Positions 36,621 through 44,026 of a stretch of DNA of 45,362 nt are shown here, piece by piece. The stretch comes from Streptosporangiales bacterium (GTDB taxonomy: Bacteria > Actinomycetota > Actinomycetes > Streptosporangiales > WHSR01), in NCBI GenBank assembly GCA_009379995.1, contig WHSR01000039.1, forward strand, positions 1 through 45,362, in the 5' to 3' direction. A program made the translations under genes and the position numbers. Under the pieces are notes generated by a model. The model saw nothing but the letters and a program-made list of their open reading frames with translations. It made no database searches and was not told the DNA's origin. The stretch's first letter is position 1. Each line of letters begins with the position of its first letter.

Positions 36621-37128
36621 CACGCGTCACCTCCCCTCTGTCGATCAGCCGCGCCAGGACCTTGCGGCCTCGGTGTACCCGGGCCAGCACGGTGCCGCGG
36701 GGGGCTCCGACGATGGCGGCGGTCTCCGCGGCGGTGAAGCCGCACAGGTCCATGAGCGTCACGGCGATCCGCTGCTCCTCGGGCAGCGAACGCAGGGTCC
36801 GTTCGACGATCTCGCGCTGCACGTGCTCGATCGCCTCGGCCTCCACGGAGGCCTGCGCGGCCGGCTCGGGTACCGAGTCCCACGGCACCTCGCGCCGATC
36901 GCGGCCGCGCCGTGCCCGGTCGCGGCCGGCGTTGAGGCAGATGGTGGCCAGCCACGGCTCGACCCGCAGCGGGGCGCGCCCGGCCACCCAGGCCGCCCAT
37001 GCCCGGGTGTAGGTCTCCTGCACCAGGTCCTCGGCCTCCGTCGTGTCCCGGGCGAGCCGCCGGGCCAGGTTGTGGACCAGGTCGAGGGCGGGCAGCGTGG
37101 CCCGGAGGAACTCCTCGCCCCGCGTCAT
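36604..37128 (-). CDS. ECF-type RNA polymerase sigma factor
   Basis: 174 residues from ATG (GTG two codons upstream also possible; neither has a strong ribosome site). Region 2: LVHNLARRLARDTTEAEDLV with QETYTRAW; region 4: LRSLPEEQRIAVTLMDLCGF, TAAETAAIVGAPRGTVLARV and HRGRKVL. Pairs with the overlapping ZAS anti-sigma gene. It might drive the downstream DUF3179-TlpA-CcdA operon, 27 bp beyond the anti-sigma gene on the same strand; that is inference from order. Confidence 0.92.
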   Translation of the reverse strand: MTRGEEFLRATLPALDLVHNLARRLARDTTEAEDLVQETYTRAWAAWVAGRAPLRVEPWLATICLNAGRDRARRGRDRREVPWDSVPEPAAQASVEAEAIEHVQREIVERTLRSLPEEQRIAVTLMDLCGFTAAETAAIVGAPRGTVLARVHRGRKVLARLIDRGEVTRDAPRP

Positions 37129-37170
37129 GGCCACGCCCGCATGTCTCGTCGGTCCTCTCGCCGCGCGCCG

Positions 37171-37707
37171 TCAGGTGCCGACCTGCTGGCGCGATCCCCG
37201 GCCGACCCCCCGGCCCACCGAGATCACGTGTTCGGCCCGCCGCGCACCCGAACCGAAGAACGCGAACGACAGCAACGTGCCGAACACCACGTGTGCGAAC
37301 AGCTCGAACGGCTGGTTCGCCATCTGGAAGACCGGAAACGCGATCGGCGCCAAGATCAAGAAATTGACCACGTACAGCAGCGCGCCGTACCCGGTGCCGA
37401 CCAGCGCGACGGTGCCGTTCGTCCGCAGCGCCGGAACCGCCAGCGCGAAAACCAGGCCGAACAGCGCGGACAGCACCATGTGCACGGCCAGCCCGACCCC
37501 GACACTGGTGGTACCGGCCTCCATCGCACCCGCCCCCAGCACGATCGTGGAGATCATGTGCAGCGGCATGTCCGCGGGATCGCCCATGGTCGTGGTGAAC
37601 CACATGGTCACGCCGGCGAAGACCATTCCCGCCACCACGCCGGCGACCATGCCGCGCACCAGCCGAAGGACCAGCGCCTCCTCGCGCCCTCCCGCCTGGG
37701 TAACCAT
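37171..37707 (-). CDS. four-helix membrane protein of unknown function
   Basis: 178 residues from the ATG behind GAGGTGCG. Helices at about residues 14-34, 50-68, 75-98 and 105-150 (LYVVNFLILAPIAFPVFQMA). The motif MANQPFELFAHVVFGTLLSF recurs in actinomycete membrane proteins of unassigned role. It lies just upstream of the sigma factor gene on the same strand (37 bp) and could be its operon partner. No catalytic motif. Confidence 0.75.
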   Translation of the reverse strand: MVTQAGGREEALVLRLVRGMVAGVVAGMVFAGVTMWFTTTMGDPADMPLHMISTIVLGAGAMEAGTTSVGVGLAVHMVLSALFGLVFALAVPALRTNGTVALVGTGYGALLYVVNFLILAPIAFPVFQMANQPFELFAHVVFGTLLSFAFFGSGARRAEHVISVGRGVGRGSRQQVGT

Positions 37708-37812
37708 CGTCGCACCTCGCCTTTCCCTCGTCGCCAGGTCACCCGTACGGACGCAGCGGCGGGACGGTTGATTGCGGTGCGGCGGGAGGATTCTCGGGAC
37801 ATCCCCTAACCG

Positions 37813-39255
37813 TCAGGTGGCGCAGCACGACAGCTTGGTGACGTCGCGGGTGAAGGTCTGTGCGGCGAGCTTGAGGGCCTCGGCAGTGGTCAGGTACGGG
37901 CTCCAGGTGTCGGCGATATCGGCGACGGTCATCCCGGAGCGGATCGCGTAGACGCCGGCGAGGATGACGTCGCCCGCTCCCTCGGCGAGCAGGTGGACGC
38001 CGCGGAGGCGGCCGGTGCCGCGTTCGGCTACCAGCTTGACCAGGCCGCGGGTGTCGCGGTTCACGATCGCCCGCGGCAGGTACTCCAGCGGAAGGACGCG
38101 GCTTTCGCAGTCCAGGCCCTGCCGGGCCGCCTGGGCATCGGTGAGCCCGACGGCGGCGACCGCCGGGGAGGTGAACGTCACCCGCGGCAGATGAGTGTAG
38201 TCCACGGTGCGCCCGGCCCCCTCGAAGGCGTTGTCGACGACCAGGGCGCCGTGGGCGGCCGCCACGTAGACGAACTGAGGGTCACCGGTGACGTCGCCGG
38301 CGGCCCAGATCCGTGGGTTGGCGCTGCGCAGGTACTCGTCGACGACTACCGCGCCGGCCTCGTCGGTCTTCACCCCCACGGCGTCCAGGCCGAGGCGGTC
38401 GGTGACCGGGCGACGGCCGGTCGCGGCGAGCAGCTGCTCGGCGGAAAGCCGCAGGGTCTCGCCCCCGGCGTCGACGATGACCCGGTAGCCACCACCCTCG
38501 CGGCGACCATCGCGGCGGACCGAGGTGATCGCCGCGCCTGTGACGACCTCGATGCCGTCGTCGGCAAGGATGCCGGCTAGGGCTCGGGAGATCTCCGGCT
38601 CCTCCGACGGCGCCAGCCGGTCGAGGACCTCGACGATCGTGACCTCGACACCCAGGCGGGCGAACAGCTGCGCCTGCTCCAACCCGACGGCGCCCCCGCC
38701 GATCACCACCATCGACGCAGGCAGCTCGTCCAGCTCCATCGCCGTCGTCGAGGTCAGATAGCCGGCGTCGGCGAGCCCGTCGATCGGCGGCGCCGACGGC
38801 GTCGACCCGGTGGCCACCACATAGTGGGCGGCCTCGACCCTTACCGTTTCGCCGCCGGCTCCACCGTCGGCGGACGCCACCTCCAGCGCCGGCGCTTCGG
38901 CGTCTCCGACGAACCGCGCCGTGCCCCGCACGATCCGGAAGCCGTATGCGACGGCCACGTCGACGTACTTCTCGGCCCGCAACGCCTCCACAAGATCCCG
39001 CTTCGCCCCCATCAGGGCAGCCACGTCGACGGGACCCGCCCCGGTCGTGATACCCGGAAAGCGCCGGTCGACGGCAACCTGGCGGGCCTCGGCCGCGGCC
39101 AGCAACGCCTTGCTCGGCACACACCCGGTATTGACGCAGGTACCGCCCAGCGTCGCCCGCTCGACCATCACGGTCGCCAGCCCGCGCCGGCGGGCCGCGA
39201 TCGCCGCGGCGAAGGCCGCGCCACCCGAACCCACTATCGCCAGGTCGTACCGCAT
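37813..39255 (-). CDS. merA: mercuric reductase MerA
   Basis: 480 residues, lacking the N-terminal HMA (NmerA) domain. FAD motif IVGSGGAAFAAAIAARR, catalytic disulfide GGTCVNTGCVPSKALLAAAE (Cys40, Cys45), NAD(P)H motif IGGGAVGLEQAQLFARLG, AAGDVTGDPQFVYVAA, and C-terminal Hg-binding pair LSCCAT (Cys477-Cys478). It reduces Hg(II) to Hg(0) with NADPH in the cytoplasm. The start ATG coincides with the transcription start predicted from the MerR-type promoter at 39293-39262, so the mRNA is leaderless. A longer upstream frame runs through the promoter and is not real. Confidence 0.96.
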   Translation of the reverse strand: MRYDLAIVGSGGAAFAAAIAARRRGLATVMVERATLGGTCVNTGCVPSKALLAAAEARQVAVDRRFPGITTGAGPVDVAALMGAKRDLVEALRAEKYVDVAVAYGFRIVRGTARFVGDAEAPALEVASADGGAGGETVRVEAAHYVVATGSTPSAPPIDGLADAGYLTSTTAMELDELPASMVVIGGGAVGLEQAQLFARLGVEVTIVEVLDRLAPSEEPEISRALAGILADDGIEVVTGAAITSVRRDGRREGGGYRVIVDAGGETLRLSAEQLLAATGRRPVTDRLGLDAVGVKTDEAGAVVVDEYLRSANPRIWAAGDVTGDPQFVYVAAAHGALVVDNAFEGAGRTVDYTHLPRVTFTSPAVAAVGLTDAQAARQGLDCESRVLPLEYLPRAIVNRDTRGLVKLVAERGTGRLRGVHLLAEGAGDVILAGVYAIRSGMTVADIADTWSPYLTTAEALKLAAQTFTRDVTKLSCCAT

Positions 39256-39261
39256 GCGCCA

Positions 39262-39293
39262 AGTCTCGCCCCCGTACCGCGCTACAGGGTCAA
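39262..39293 (-). promoter_or_regulatory. MerR-type promoter of merA
   Basis: Minus strand: TTGACC (39293-39288), 20-bp spacer holding CTGTAGCGCGGTACGGGGG, then GAGACT (39267-39262). The expected start, 7 nt on, is the A of the merA ATG at 39255. Confidence 0.82.
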
Positions 39294-39320
39294 GTCGCCC
39301 GAGCGCCGTCGGCCGGGAGG

Positions 39321-39352
39321 TTGACCCGATACCCGGGTACAGGGTGCAGGCT
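39321..39352 (+). promoter_or_regulatory. MerR-type promoter of the DUF1707 gene
   Basis: TTGACC (39321-39326), 20-bp spacer with ATACCCGGGTACAGGG, CAGGCT (39347-39352). The start expected 7 nt later is the A of the ATG at 39359 (leaderless). Confidence 0.82.
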
Positions 39353-39358
39353 TGACCC

Positions 39359-39667
39359 ATGAAAGCCGTCGAACCTGGCCGGCTGCTCGCCTCCCGCGCG
39401 GACCGCGAACACGCGGTGGACCGGCTCACCACAGCCTTCGCCGAGGGCCGCCTCGACCGCGACGAGTTCGACCGCCGCGTCGGCCAGGCGTTGCGGGCGC
39501 GTACCTACGCCGATCTCGCCCGGCCGCTGGACGACCTCCCGTCACCCGAGATCCGACGGGCGCCGTCCCCGAGACCGCCGCTGGCCGAGCGGGTCTGGGC
39601 AGTCCTCTACAGTTGCCTCAGCTGCTGTACCGCGCAGCGCCCCTCGGGTCATACAGCGGAGGACTGA
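39359..39667 (+). CDS. DUF1707 protein with a CLSCC cysteine tail, in the mercury regulon
   Basis: 102 residues. Residues 10-62 are a DUF1707 (SHOCT-like) domain: ASRADREHAVDRLTTAFAEG, RLDRDEFDRRVGQAL, ADLARPLDDLP. DUF1707 is usually fused to a membrane domain; here the C-terminus is short and carries Cys86, Cys89 and Cys90 (YSCLSCCTAQ), similar to the Hg-binding LSCCA end of MerA. Predicted leaderless behind a MerR-type promoter. A mercury-binding or regulatory accessory role is inference from tail and promoter. Confidence 0.8.
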   Translation: MKAVEPGRLLASRADREHAVDRLTTAFAEGRLDRDEFDRRVGQALRARTYADLARPLDDLPSPEIRRAPSPRPPLAERVWAVLYSCLSCCTAQRPSGHTAED

Positions 39668-39677
39668 GAGGAGGGCG

Positions 39678-40107
39678 ATGGCGGCCCCCCGGCTCCTCGT
39701 TTTGGCGGTCGCGGTCCCCGTTCTGCTGGCCGGCTGCGCCTCGGAGGAGCGGAGCTCCGGAAGCCGCGCCCCGGGTCGAATCTCCGCGCGGCGATCACAG
39801 CGCCCAGCGGTACCCGGACGTCGTCGACGCGACGGCGGAGCGGACCGGGGACACCTTCACCTTCACTGTCACGATCAGCTCGTCGTACGACACCCCGCAG
39901 CGGTACGCCGACGGATGGCGGGTGAAGGGCCGGGACGGGACCGTCTACGGCGAGCACACCCTCTTCCACGACCACGCGGACGAGCAGCCCTTCACCCGCA
40001 CCCAGACCGGGGTGCGCATCCCCGCCGGCGTGCAGGAAGTGATCGTCGAAGGCCGCGACAAGCGGTACGGATACGGCGGCGGCACCAAGACCGTTTCCCT
40101 GCCCTGA
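39678..40107 (+). CDS. small secreted lipoprotein (frameshift in a C/G run)
   Basis: About 142 residues if one base is removed from CCCCGGG at 39769-39775. ATG behind GAGGAGG. Signal peptide RLLVLAVAVPVLLAGCASEE with lipobox LAGC (Cys19). The mature part, in the second frame, is beta-rich: YPDVVDATAERTGDTFTFTV, TISSSYDTPQRYADGWRVKG, GVRIPAGVQEVIVEGRDK. An immunoglobulin-like or small beta domain is likely; no family name. It follows the DUF1707 gene by 10 bp and should share its mercury-controlled promoter. Confidence 0.72.
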
Positions 40108-40117
40108 GTCCGAGAGG

Positions 40118-40522
40118 CTAAGAGCCCTCCGCGTTCGTCCCGACGGCCTGCAGCAGTGGGCATTCCCGGTCGCGTCGCGGCCGCGAACAGGTGGCGACCA
40201 ACCGTCGCAGCGAGGCCCGCATTCGTTGCAGGTCGGCGATCTTGGCCTCCAGGTCGGCGAGCCGCTGCTCGGCCACCGTCCGGGCGGCGTCGCAGCTCGC
40301 CGGTCCCCCATCGGTCATGCCCAGCAGCTCCTCCACCTCGTCGAGAGTGAACCCCAACTGCTGGGCACGCTTGACGAACCGCACCACCTCCACCGCACCC
40401 GCCGGATACGCCCGATACCCGGCCGCGGAACGGGGCGGCTCGGCGAGCAGACCGCGCCGCTCGTAGTACCGCAGGGTCTGCACGTTCACCCCGGCCTTGC
40501 CGGCCACCTCACCACTACGCAT
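40118..40522 (-). CDS. merR: mercury-responsive regulator MerR
   Basis: 134 residues. Winged HTH MRSGEVAGKAGVNVQTLRYY, dimer helix residues 80-110, and three cysteines at 77, 112 and 121. Their spacing (35 and 9) is exactly that of Tn501 MerR Cys82/117/126, the trigonal Hg(II) site. It represses, and with Hg(II) activates, promoters with an over-long spacer. Its own ATG is the predicted transcription start of the promoter at 40560-40529. Five such promoters lie within 2.3 kb around it. Confidence 0.95.
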   Translation of the reverse strand: MRSGEVAGKAGVNVQTLRYYERRGLLAEPPRSAAGYRAYPAGAVEVVRFVKRAQQLGFTLDEVEELLGMTDGGPASCDAARTVAEQRLADLEAKIADLQRMRASLRRLVATCSRPRRDRECPLLQAVGTNAEGS

Positions 40523-40528
40523 GCCTCT

Positions 40529-40560
40529 ATCCTCAACCCTGTACCGAGCTACCGGGTCAA
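40529..40560 (-). promoter_or_regulatory. MerR-type promoter of merR
   Basis: Minus strand: TTGACC (40560-40555), 20-bp spacer with GGTAGCTCGGTACAGGG, GAGGAT (40534-40529). Start expected at 40522, the A of the merR ATG. Confidence 0.82.
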
Positions 40561-40570
40561 TCCCGTCGTG

Positions 40571-41458
40571 TCAGTCGGGGTCGGTCGCCATGCGGCGGCG
40601 GCGTACGGCCCCCAGCACGGCGAGACCGATGGCGTACGCGAGACCGCCGAGCATCACGGCGGGCCAGGCGATGCCCTGCGGGATCAGCTCGGCGAAGGAC
40701 AACCCGAGGACGACGAGGACCGCGGCGCCGAGCCCGAGCACGCGAACCTCACCGCGATCCGCGGCGCGGTCCGCCGCGCGGTCCGCCGCCTCGGGCCGCC
40801 TCGCCGCCTGCCATGCCCGGTAGGCGAGGAAGCCGGCCGGGGCGAGCAACAGCAGCGCCCAACGTGGCGCTATCGGGTCGGGCACGCCGAAGCGCGCCAG
40901 GACGTCGCGTCCGAGCAGGAAGTACACCCCGACCACCCCGGTGACGACGGCTGTCAGCCAGGCGGCCGTGTCCATCCGGAGACGGTGGAGCGGACGTTCG
41001 GCCGCGTCGACCGCGTTCCACGGGCAATAGAGCACGTACCGCCGGCGAAACAGCAGCGTGGGCGGGGCGACTACCTCGCAGCCGCCGTACCGGATCACCG
41101 CGGTGAAGATGAGCGCCGCGCCGACGTACAGGCCGGCGCCACGTGGAACCGCCTCCGGCATGAACGGCGCGGTGAACACCCCGAGCGACCCGAGCACGAT
41201 GGTCGTCCCGAACCAGGGGTTGGCTCGGGCGAACAGTCGCTCTCCCAGCAGTCGGTGCAGTATGAGGTAGTACGCCGCGATCAGCGCCACGACGGCCAAG
41301 GTCCCCGCGATCTGGGCCGTCGCGCCTGCGAAGAACCCGGCGAGCCCGTAGCTCAGGCTCAGCGCTCCGGACACGACCCGCCCCCACCGCCCGACCGGCC
41401 CCAGATCGCGACCGATCACTACGTCGCCGGGCGCAACGCGCCCTCCCAGCCAAGCCAC
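40571..41458 (-). CDS. mercury-regulon membrane protein A (candidate metal transporter)
   Basis: 295 residues from a GTG that is the predicted transcription start of its promoter (leaderless). About eight helices. Between helices 4 and 5 it has YGGCEVV and RRRYVLYCPWNAVDAAERPL, with Cys127 and Cys145. The same motifs at the same spacing occur in the divergent protein at 41611. LLGERxxxxxNPW is also shared. No known family recalled. The paired cysteines next to membrane helices and MerR-type control suggest Hg(II) handling, as MerT/MerC/MerF use paired cysteines; direct evidence is lacking. The C-terminus is rich in Arg/Asp and helices. Confidence 0.8.
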   Translation of the reverse strand: MAWLGGRVAPGDVVIGRDLGPVGRWGRVVSGALSLSYGLAGFFAGATAQIAGTLAVVALIAAYYLILHRLLGERLFARANPWFGTTIVLGSLGVFTAPFMPEAVPRGAGLYVGAALIFTAVIRYGGCEVVAPPTLLFRRRYVLYCPWNAVDAAERPLHRLRMDTAAWLTAVVTGVVGVYFLLGRDVLARFGVPDPIAPRWALLLLAPAGFLAYRAWQAARRPEAADRAADRAADRGEVRVLGLGAAVLVVLGLSFAELIPQGIAWPAVMLGGLAYAIGLAVLGAVRRRRMATDPD

Positions 41459-41464
41459 GAGGCG

Positions 41465-41496
41465 ATCCTCGACCCCGTACTCAGGTACCGAGTCAA
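41465..41496 (-). promoter_or_regulatory. MerR-type promoter of membrane protein A
   Basis: Minus strand: TTGACT (41496-41491), 20-bp spacer with GGTACCTGAGTACGGGG, GAGGAT (41470-41465). Start expected at 41458, the G of an in-frame GTG. Confidence 0.8.
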
Positions 41497-41535
41497 GTCC
41501 TCGGGGCCCCGGAGGCGGCGGCCGGGTCGTTCCCC

Positions 41536-41567
41536 TTGACCTGGTAGCGGGGTACAGGGATGAGACT
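41536..41567 (+). promoter_or_regulatory. MerR-type promoter of membrane protein B
   Basis: TTGACC (41536-41541), 20-bp spacer with GGTAGCGGGGTACAGGG, GAGACT (41562-41567). Start expected near 41574, giving a 37-nt leader with a ribosome site, unlike the other four. Confidence 0.8.
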
Positions 41568-41610
41568 GCCGGAAACGACATATCTCGACACCCGTGCAGA
41601 GGGAGATCGG

Positions 41611-42582
41611 ATGGGGACCGAGGGAGGCCGGCCGGGCCTGGCCGGCGTGCTGGGCAGGGACATGGGGCCGTTCGGCCGGATCGTGAGGGCGCTGACCGGA
41701 GCGTGGCTGGTGTTGGCGGGTGTGTCGCTGGCCCTCGACGGCGGGGTGGGCGTCGGCGAGGTCGCCAAGATCGCCGGCTACGTGGTCGCCGCCACTGTGC
41801 TGTATACGGCCGCGTTGCACCTGCTCGGTGAGCGTGTTCTGGCGTGGTTGAACCCGTGGACCGCCACCTCTGTGCTGCTGGCCCCGATCGTGGTGCTCGC
41901 CGGGATCGATCTGCTCGTGGCGGTGCCTGCGGCGCTGTTCGCTGGACTGTACTTCTATGTCGGGCTTTCGCTGCTGGTGATCAGCGTCACCGGCTACGGC
42001 GGGTGTGAGATCGTCGGCGTCCCGGTGGTGGTGCTGCGCCGCCGCTACGTCGTCTACTGCGCCCTGAACGCCGTCGACGCCGTCGAACGTCCGCTCAGCG
42101 GCGGCCCGCGCAAGACTGCCCGTCTGGTGGCGGGTCTGCTGGCGGTTGCCGCCGGGGTGTACTACTTCCTGCTACAGAACCTGCTCGACATCCTCGGTGT
42201 GCCTGCGCCGTTCGATCCCCGCTGGGGCGTCCTCCTGCTGCTGCCCGCCATCGGTGTCCTGGGCCGTGAGGCGTGGACCGCGACCCGCACGGTCGGCTGG
42301 GCCGACGCCCCACCCGATGCCCGCAGCCAGGCCCTCGGGGCCATCGCCCTCGCCATTACAGCGGCCGGCATCATGGTGTTCGGCTCGGTGTTCTTCGTCT
42401 ACATCACGCTCACCGGCGTCATCATGGTCGGCGGCATCGTCGCCGCCGTCCAACAGGCCAGACACAACCCGATCCAGGCCGAGGATTCACGTGGTCGTCG
42501 CGGCCGAGGTGAGGTAGCGCTGCACCGTCGGGCCGAGCCAGGCGATGATGTCGGTGCGGGTCATGGCCCTGATGGGTGGTAG
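41611..42582 (+). CDS. mercury-regulon membrane protein B (candidate metal transporter)
   Basis: 323 residues from the ATG behind GAGGGAGAT. About eight helices (residues about 26-44, 51-70, 84-105, 107-127, 171-190, 205-220, 245-265, 270-292). Cys132 in YGGCEIVG and Cys150 in RRRYVVYCALNAVDAVERPL match membrane protein A with the same 18-residue spacing. A truncated relative lies at 19795-20197 next to merB. The true C-terminus is probably near VQQARHNPIQ; the last 35 residues are antisense to a TetR remnant and likely non-native. Mercury transport is inferred from regulation and cysteines only. Confidence 0.8.
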   Translation: MGTEGGRPGLAGVLGRDMGPFGRIVRALTGAWLVLAGVSLALDGGVGVGEVAKIAGYVVAATVLYTAALHLLGERVLAWLNPWTATSVLLAPIVVLAGIDLLVAVPAALFAGLYFYVGLSLLVISVTGYGGCEIVGVPVVVLRRRYVVYCALNAVDAVERPLSGGPRKTARLVAGLLAVAAGVYYFLLQNLLDILGVPAPFDPRWGVLLLLPAIGVLGREAWTATRTVGWADAPPDARSQALGAIALAITAAGIMVFGSVFFVYITLTGVIMVGGIVAAVQQARHNPIQAEDSRGRRGRGEVALHRRAEPGDDVGAGHGPDGW

Positions 42583-42750
42583 ACGCAGCACGTATCGGCA
42601 CAGCGCAAACCCGAGGATCTGGGAGGCGACGAGCCCCGCGCGCAGCGGCGCCTGCGCACGACGATCGCACACGCTCGCGACCGCGGGCTCGAGCTGGCCG
42701 GCGAAGATCGCGCGTACCCGCTCGGTGGCGGACTCGTTGGTGGCGGCCTG
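42487..42750 (-). pseudogene. TetR-family regulator, C-terminal remnant
   Basis: The minus strand encodes SATERVRAIFAGQLEPAVAS, then APLRAGLVASQILGFALCRY and DIIAWLGPTVQRYLTSAA, the C-terminal ligand domain of actinomycete TetR proteins. The DNA-binding half is missing. Homology stops at about 42750, where a composition break and IS-like sequence begin. It overlaps the end of membrane protein B. Confidence 0.7.
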
Positions 42751-42754
42751 AGTG

Positions 42755-43085
42755 CGTGTTTGAGAAGGAGTTTGTTATAGGTACTCGGGGGCGTGGGCCT
42801 GGACGGACGGCGGGCTGTCCGCGGCGGGGCAGGCGGCGGGTCATGAGGCCAATGGCGGCCAGCGGATCATGGCTTCGCTGGTGGCGGGGTCGCGTTCGTA
42901 GTCGCGGGCCGGCCGCCGGTGCGCGGTGAGCCTCGCCAGCGTCCGCTCGACCGCCGATCGGCGTGGGAGCACGGCGAACCCCTTCTGATCTGCGGGCTTG
43001 CGGGCAATGCTGAGGGTGGTGCGCAGGGTTTGCCCGGCCCAGCCAACCAGGCGTCCGGCGGACCCGGCGTCGGCGAACACGAACC
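42755..43085 (-). mobile_element. IS5-family transposase remnant
   Basis: 43080-42841 (minus) encodes VGWAGQTLRTTLSIARKPAD, QKGFAVLPRRSAVERTLARL, then HRRPARDYERDPATSEAMIRW, the C-terminal end of IS5-type DDE transposases with the catalytic Glu region (VERTLARL). The N-terminal part with the two Asp residues is missing. The AT-rich GAGAAGGAGTTTGTTATAG at 42762-42780 may be the IS end; the other end was not found. Not mobile on its own. Confidence 0.75.
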
Positions 43086-43176
43086 TGCAGGTCGGCGAGG
43101 TGAGGTAGGGGGCGCATGTATTCCGAACGTGCGGTATTCCATTGGATCTGCTTCGTTCACGGGGTAGAGTCGGGTC

Positions 43177-44010
43177 TTAGTCGATGAAGTCGTTGAGGAG
43201 TGTGTTGACGTGGGTGGGGTTTTCGAGGAACGCGAAGTGGCTGCCACGGTCGTGTTTTTCGATGATTCGTAGTTGTGCTCGCGGTATTTGTTGGCTGATC
43301 CATTTGGATGTGGTGAGGGGGTTGATGCTGGCGGCTCCGGCGATGAGGAGGGTGGGGAAGGTGATGCGGGGGATGAGGTCTCTCCAGTCTTGGTGTGCGT
43401 GGTTGTAGAGCAGGGCGGCTGCTTGTGGGCCGGGCATCTTGTGGTTTTGCTGAATGATCCAGTCTCGTAGCTCTGGGTCGGCGGTGGGGGTGAGCATGGT
43501 GTCGATAATGCTCCTGGTGTGTGTTGGGTCGCGTGTGGCTGTGTTCAATGTGTTGTAGGTGTGCGTGACCTCGTCTGGTGTGAACAGTGATCCAGCTTGG
43601 GCGCGGGTTTGCTGGGTCCATGTGGGGTTGGTGGTCAAGAACGGGGCGGGGTCGAGGAGGGCGATTTTGGCGAGGCGGTGGTTGCCGAAGAGTTCGAGGT
43701 AGGCGAAGGTCACCGAGCATCCCATGGAGTGGGCGACGAGGGTGACGTTGTTGAGGTCGAGTGCGGTGAGGAGTTCGTGTAGGTCGTGGGCGAGGCGGTG
43801 GATTTTGTAGCCGTGGGTGGGTTTGTCGGAGGTGCCGTGGCCGCGTTGGTCGTAGGCGATCACCCGGTAACGGGTGGAAAGGTGTTCGGTTTGGTATCGC
43901 CAGAGCACGGCTGATTGCGACCAGCCGTGGATGAGGACCACGGGTCGTCCGCTGCAGGTGTCTGTGTAGCGCAACGTCACCCCGTCGCCGGTGCGGACGA
44001 TTCCGTTCAT
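43177..44010 (-). CDS. alpha/beta hydrolase
   Basis: 277 residues. Oxyanion motif VVLIHGWSQSAVLW, nucleophile elbow VAHSMGCSV (Ser about residue 101), the strand ITFPTLLIAGAASI where the acid would be expected, and catalytic His in GSHFAFLENP. Helical cap between. Fits the non-heme chloroperoxidase/epoxide-hydrolase-like esterase class; substrate unknown. The codon usage has more third-position T/A on the coding strand than the metal genes, suggesting a different origin. It lies 16 bp downstream of a tetR gene on the same strand, its likely regulator. Confidence 0.9.
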   Translation of the reverse strand: MNGIVRTGDGVTLRYTDTCSGRPVVLIHGWSQSAVLWRYQTEHLSTRYRVIAYDQRGHGTSDKPTHGYKIHRLAHDLHELLTALDLNNVTLVAHSMGCSVTFAYLELFGNHRLAKIALLDPAPFLTTNPTWTQQTRAQAGSLFTPDEVTHTYNTLNTATRDPTHTRSIIDTMLTPTADPELRDWIIQQNHKMPGPQAAALLYNHAHQDWRDLIPRITFPTLLIAGAASINPLTTSKWISQQIPRAQLRIIEKHDRGSHFAFLENPTHVNTLLNDFID

Positions 44011-44026
44011 GAGGTGTCCAGTGTGG

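Noticed and set aside
37813..39432. Longer MerA start at 39432
   Set aside because: The added 59 residues are translated from the divergent promoters and lack NmerA similarity.
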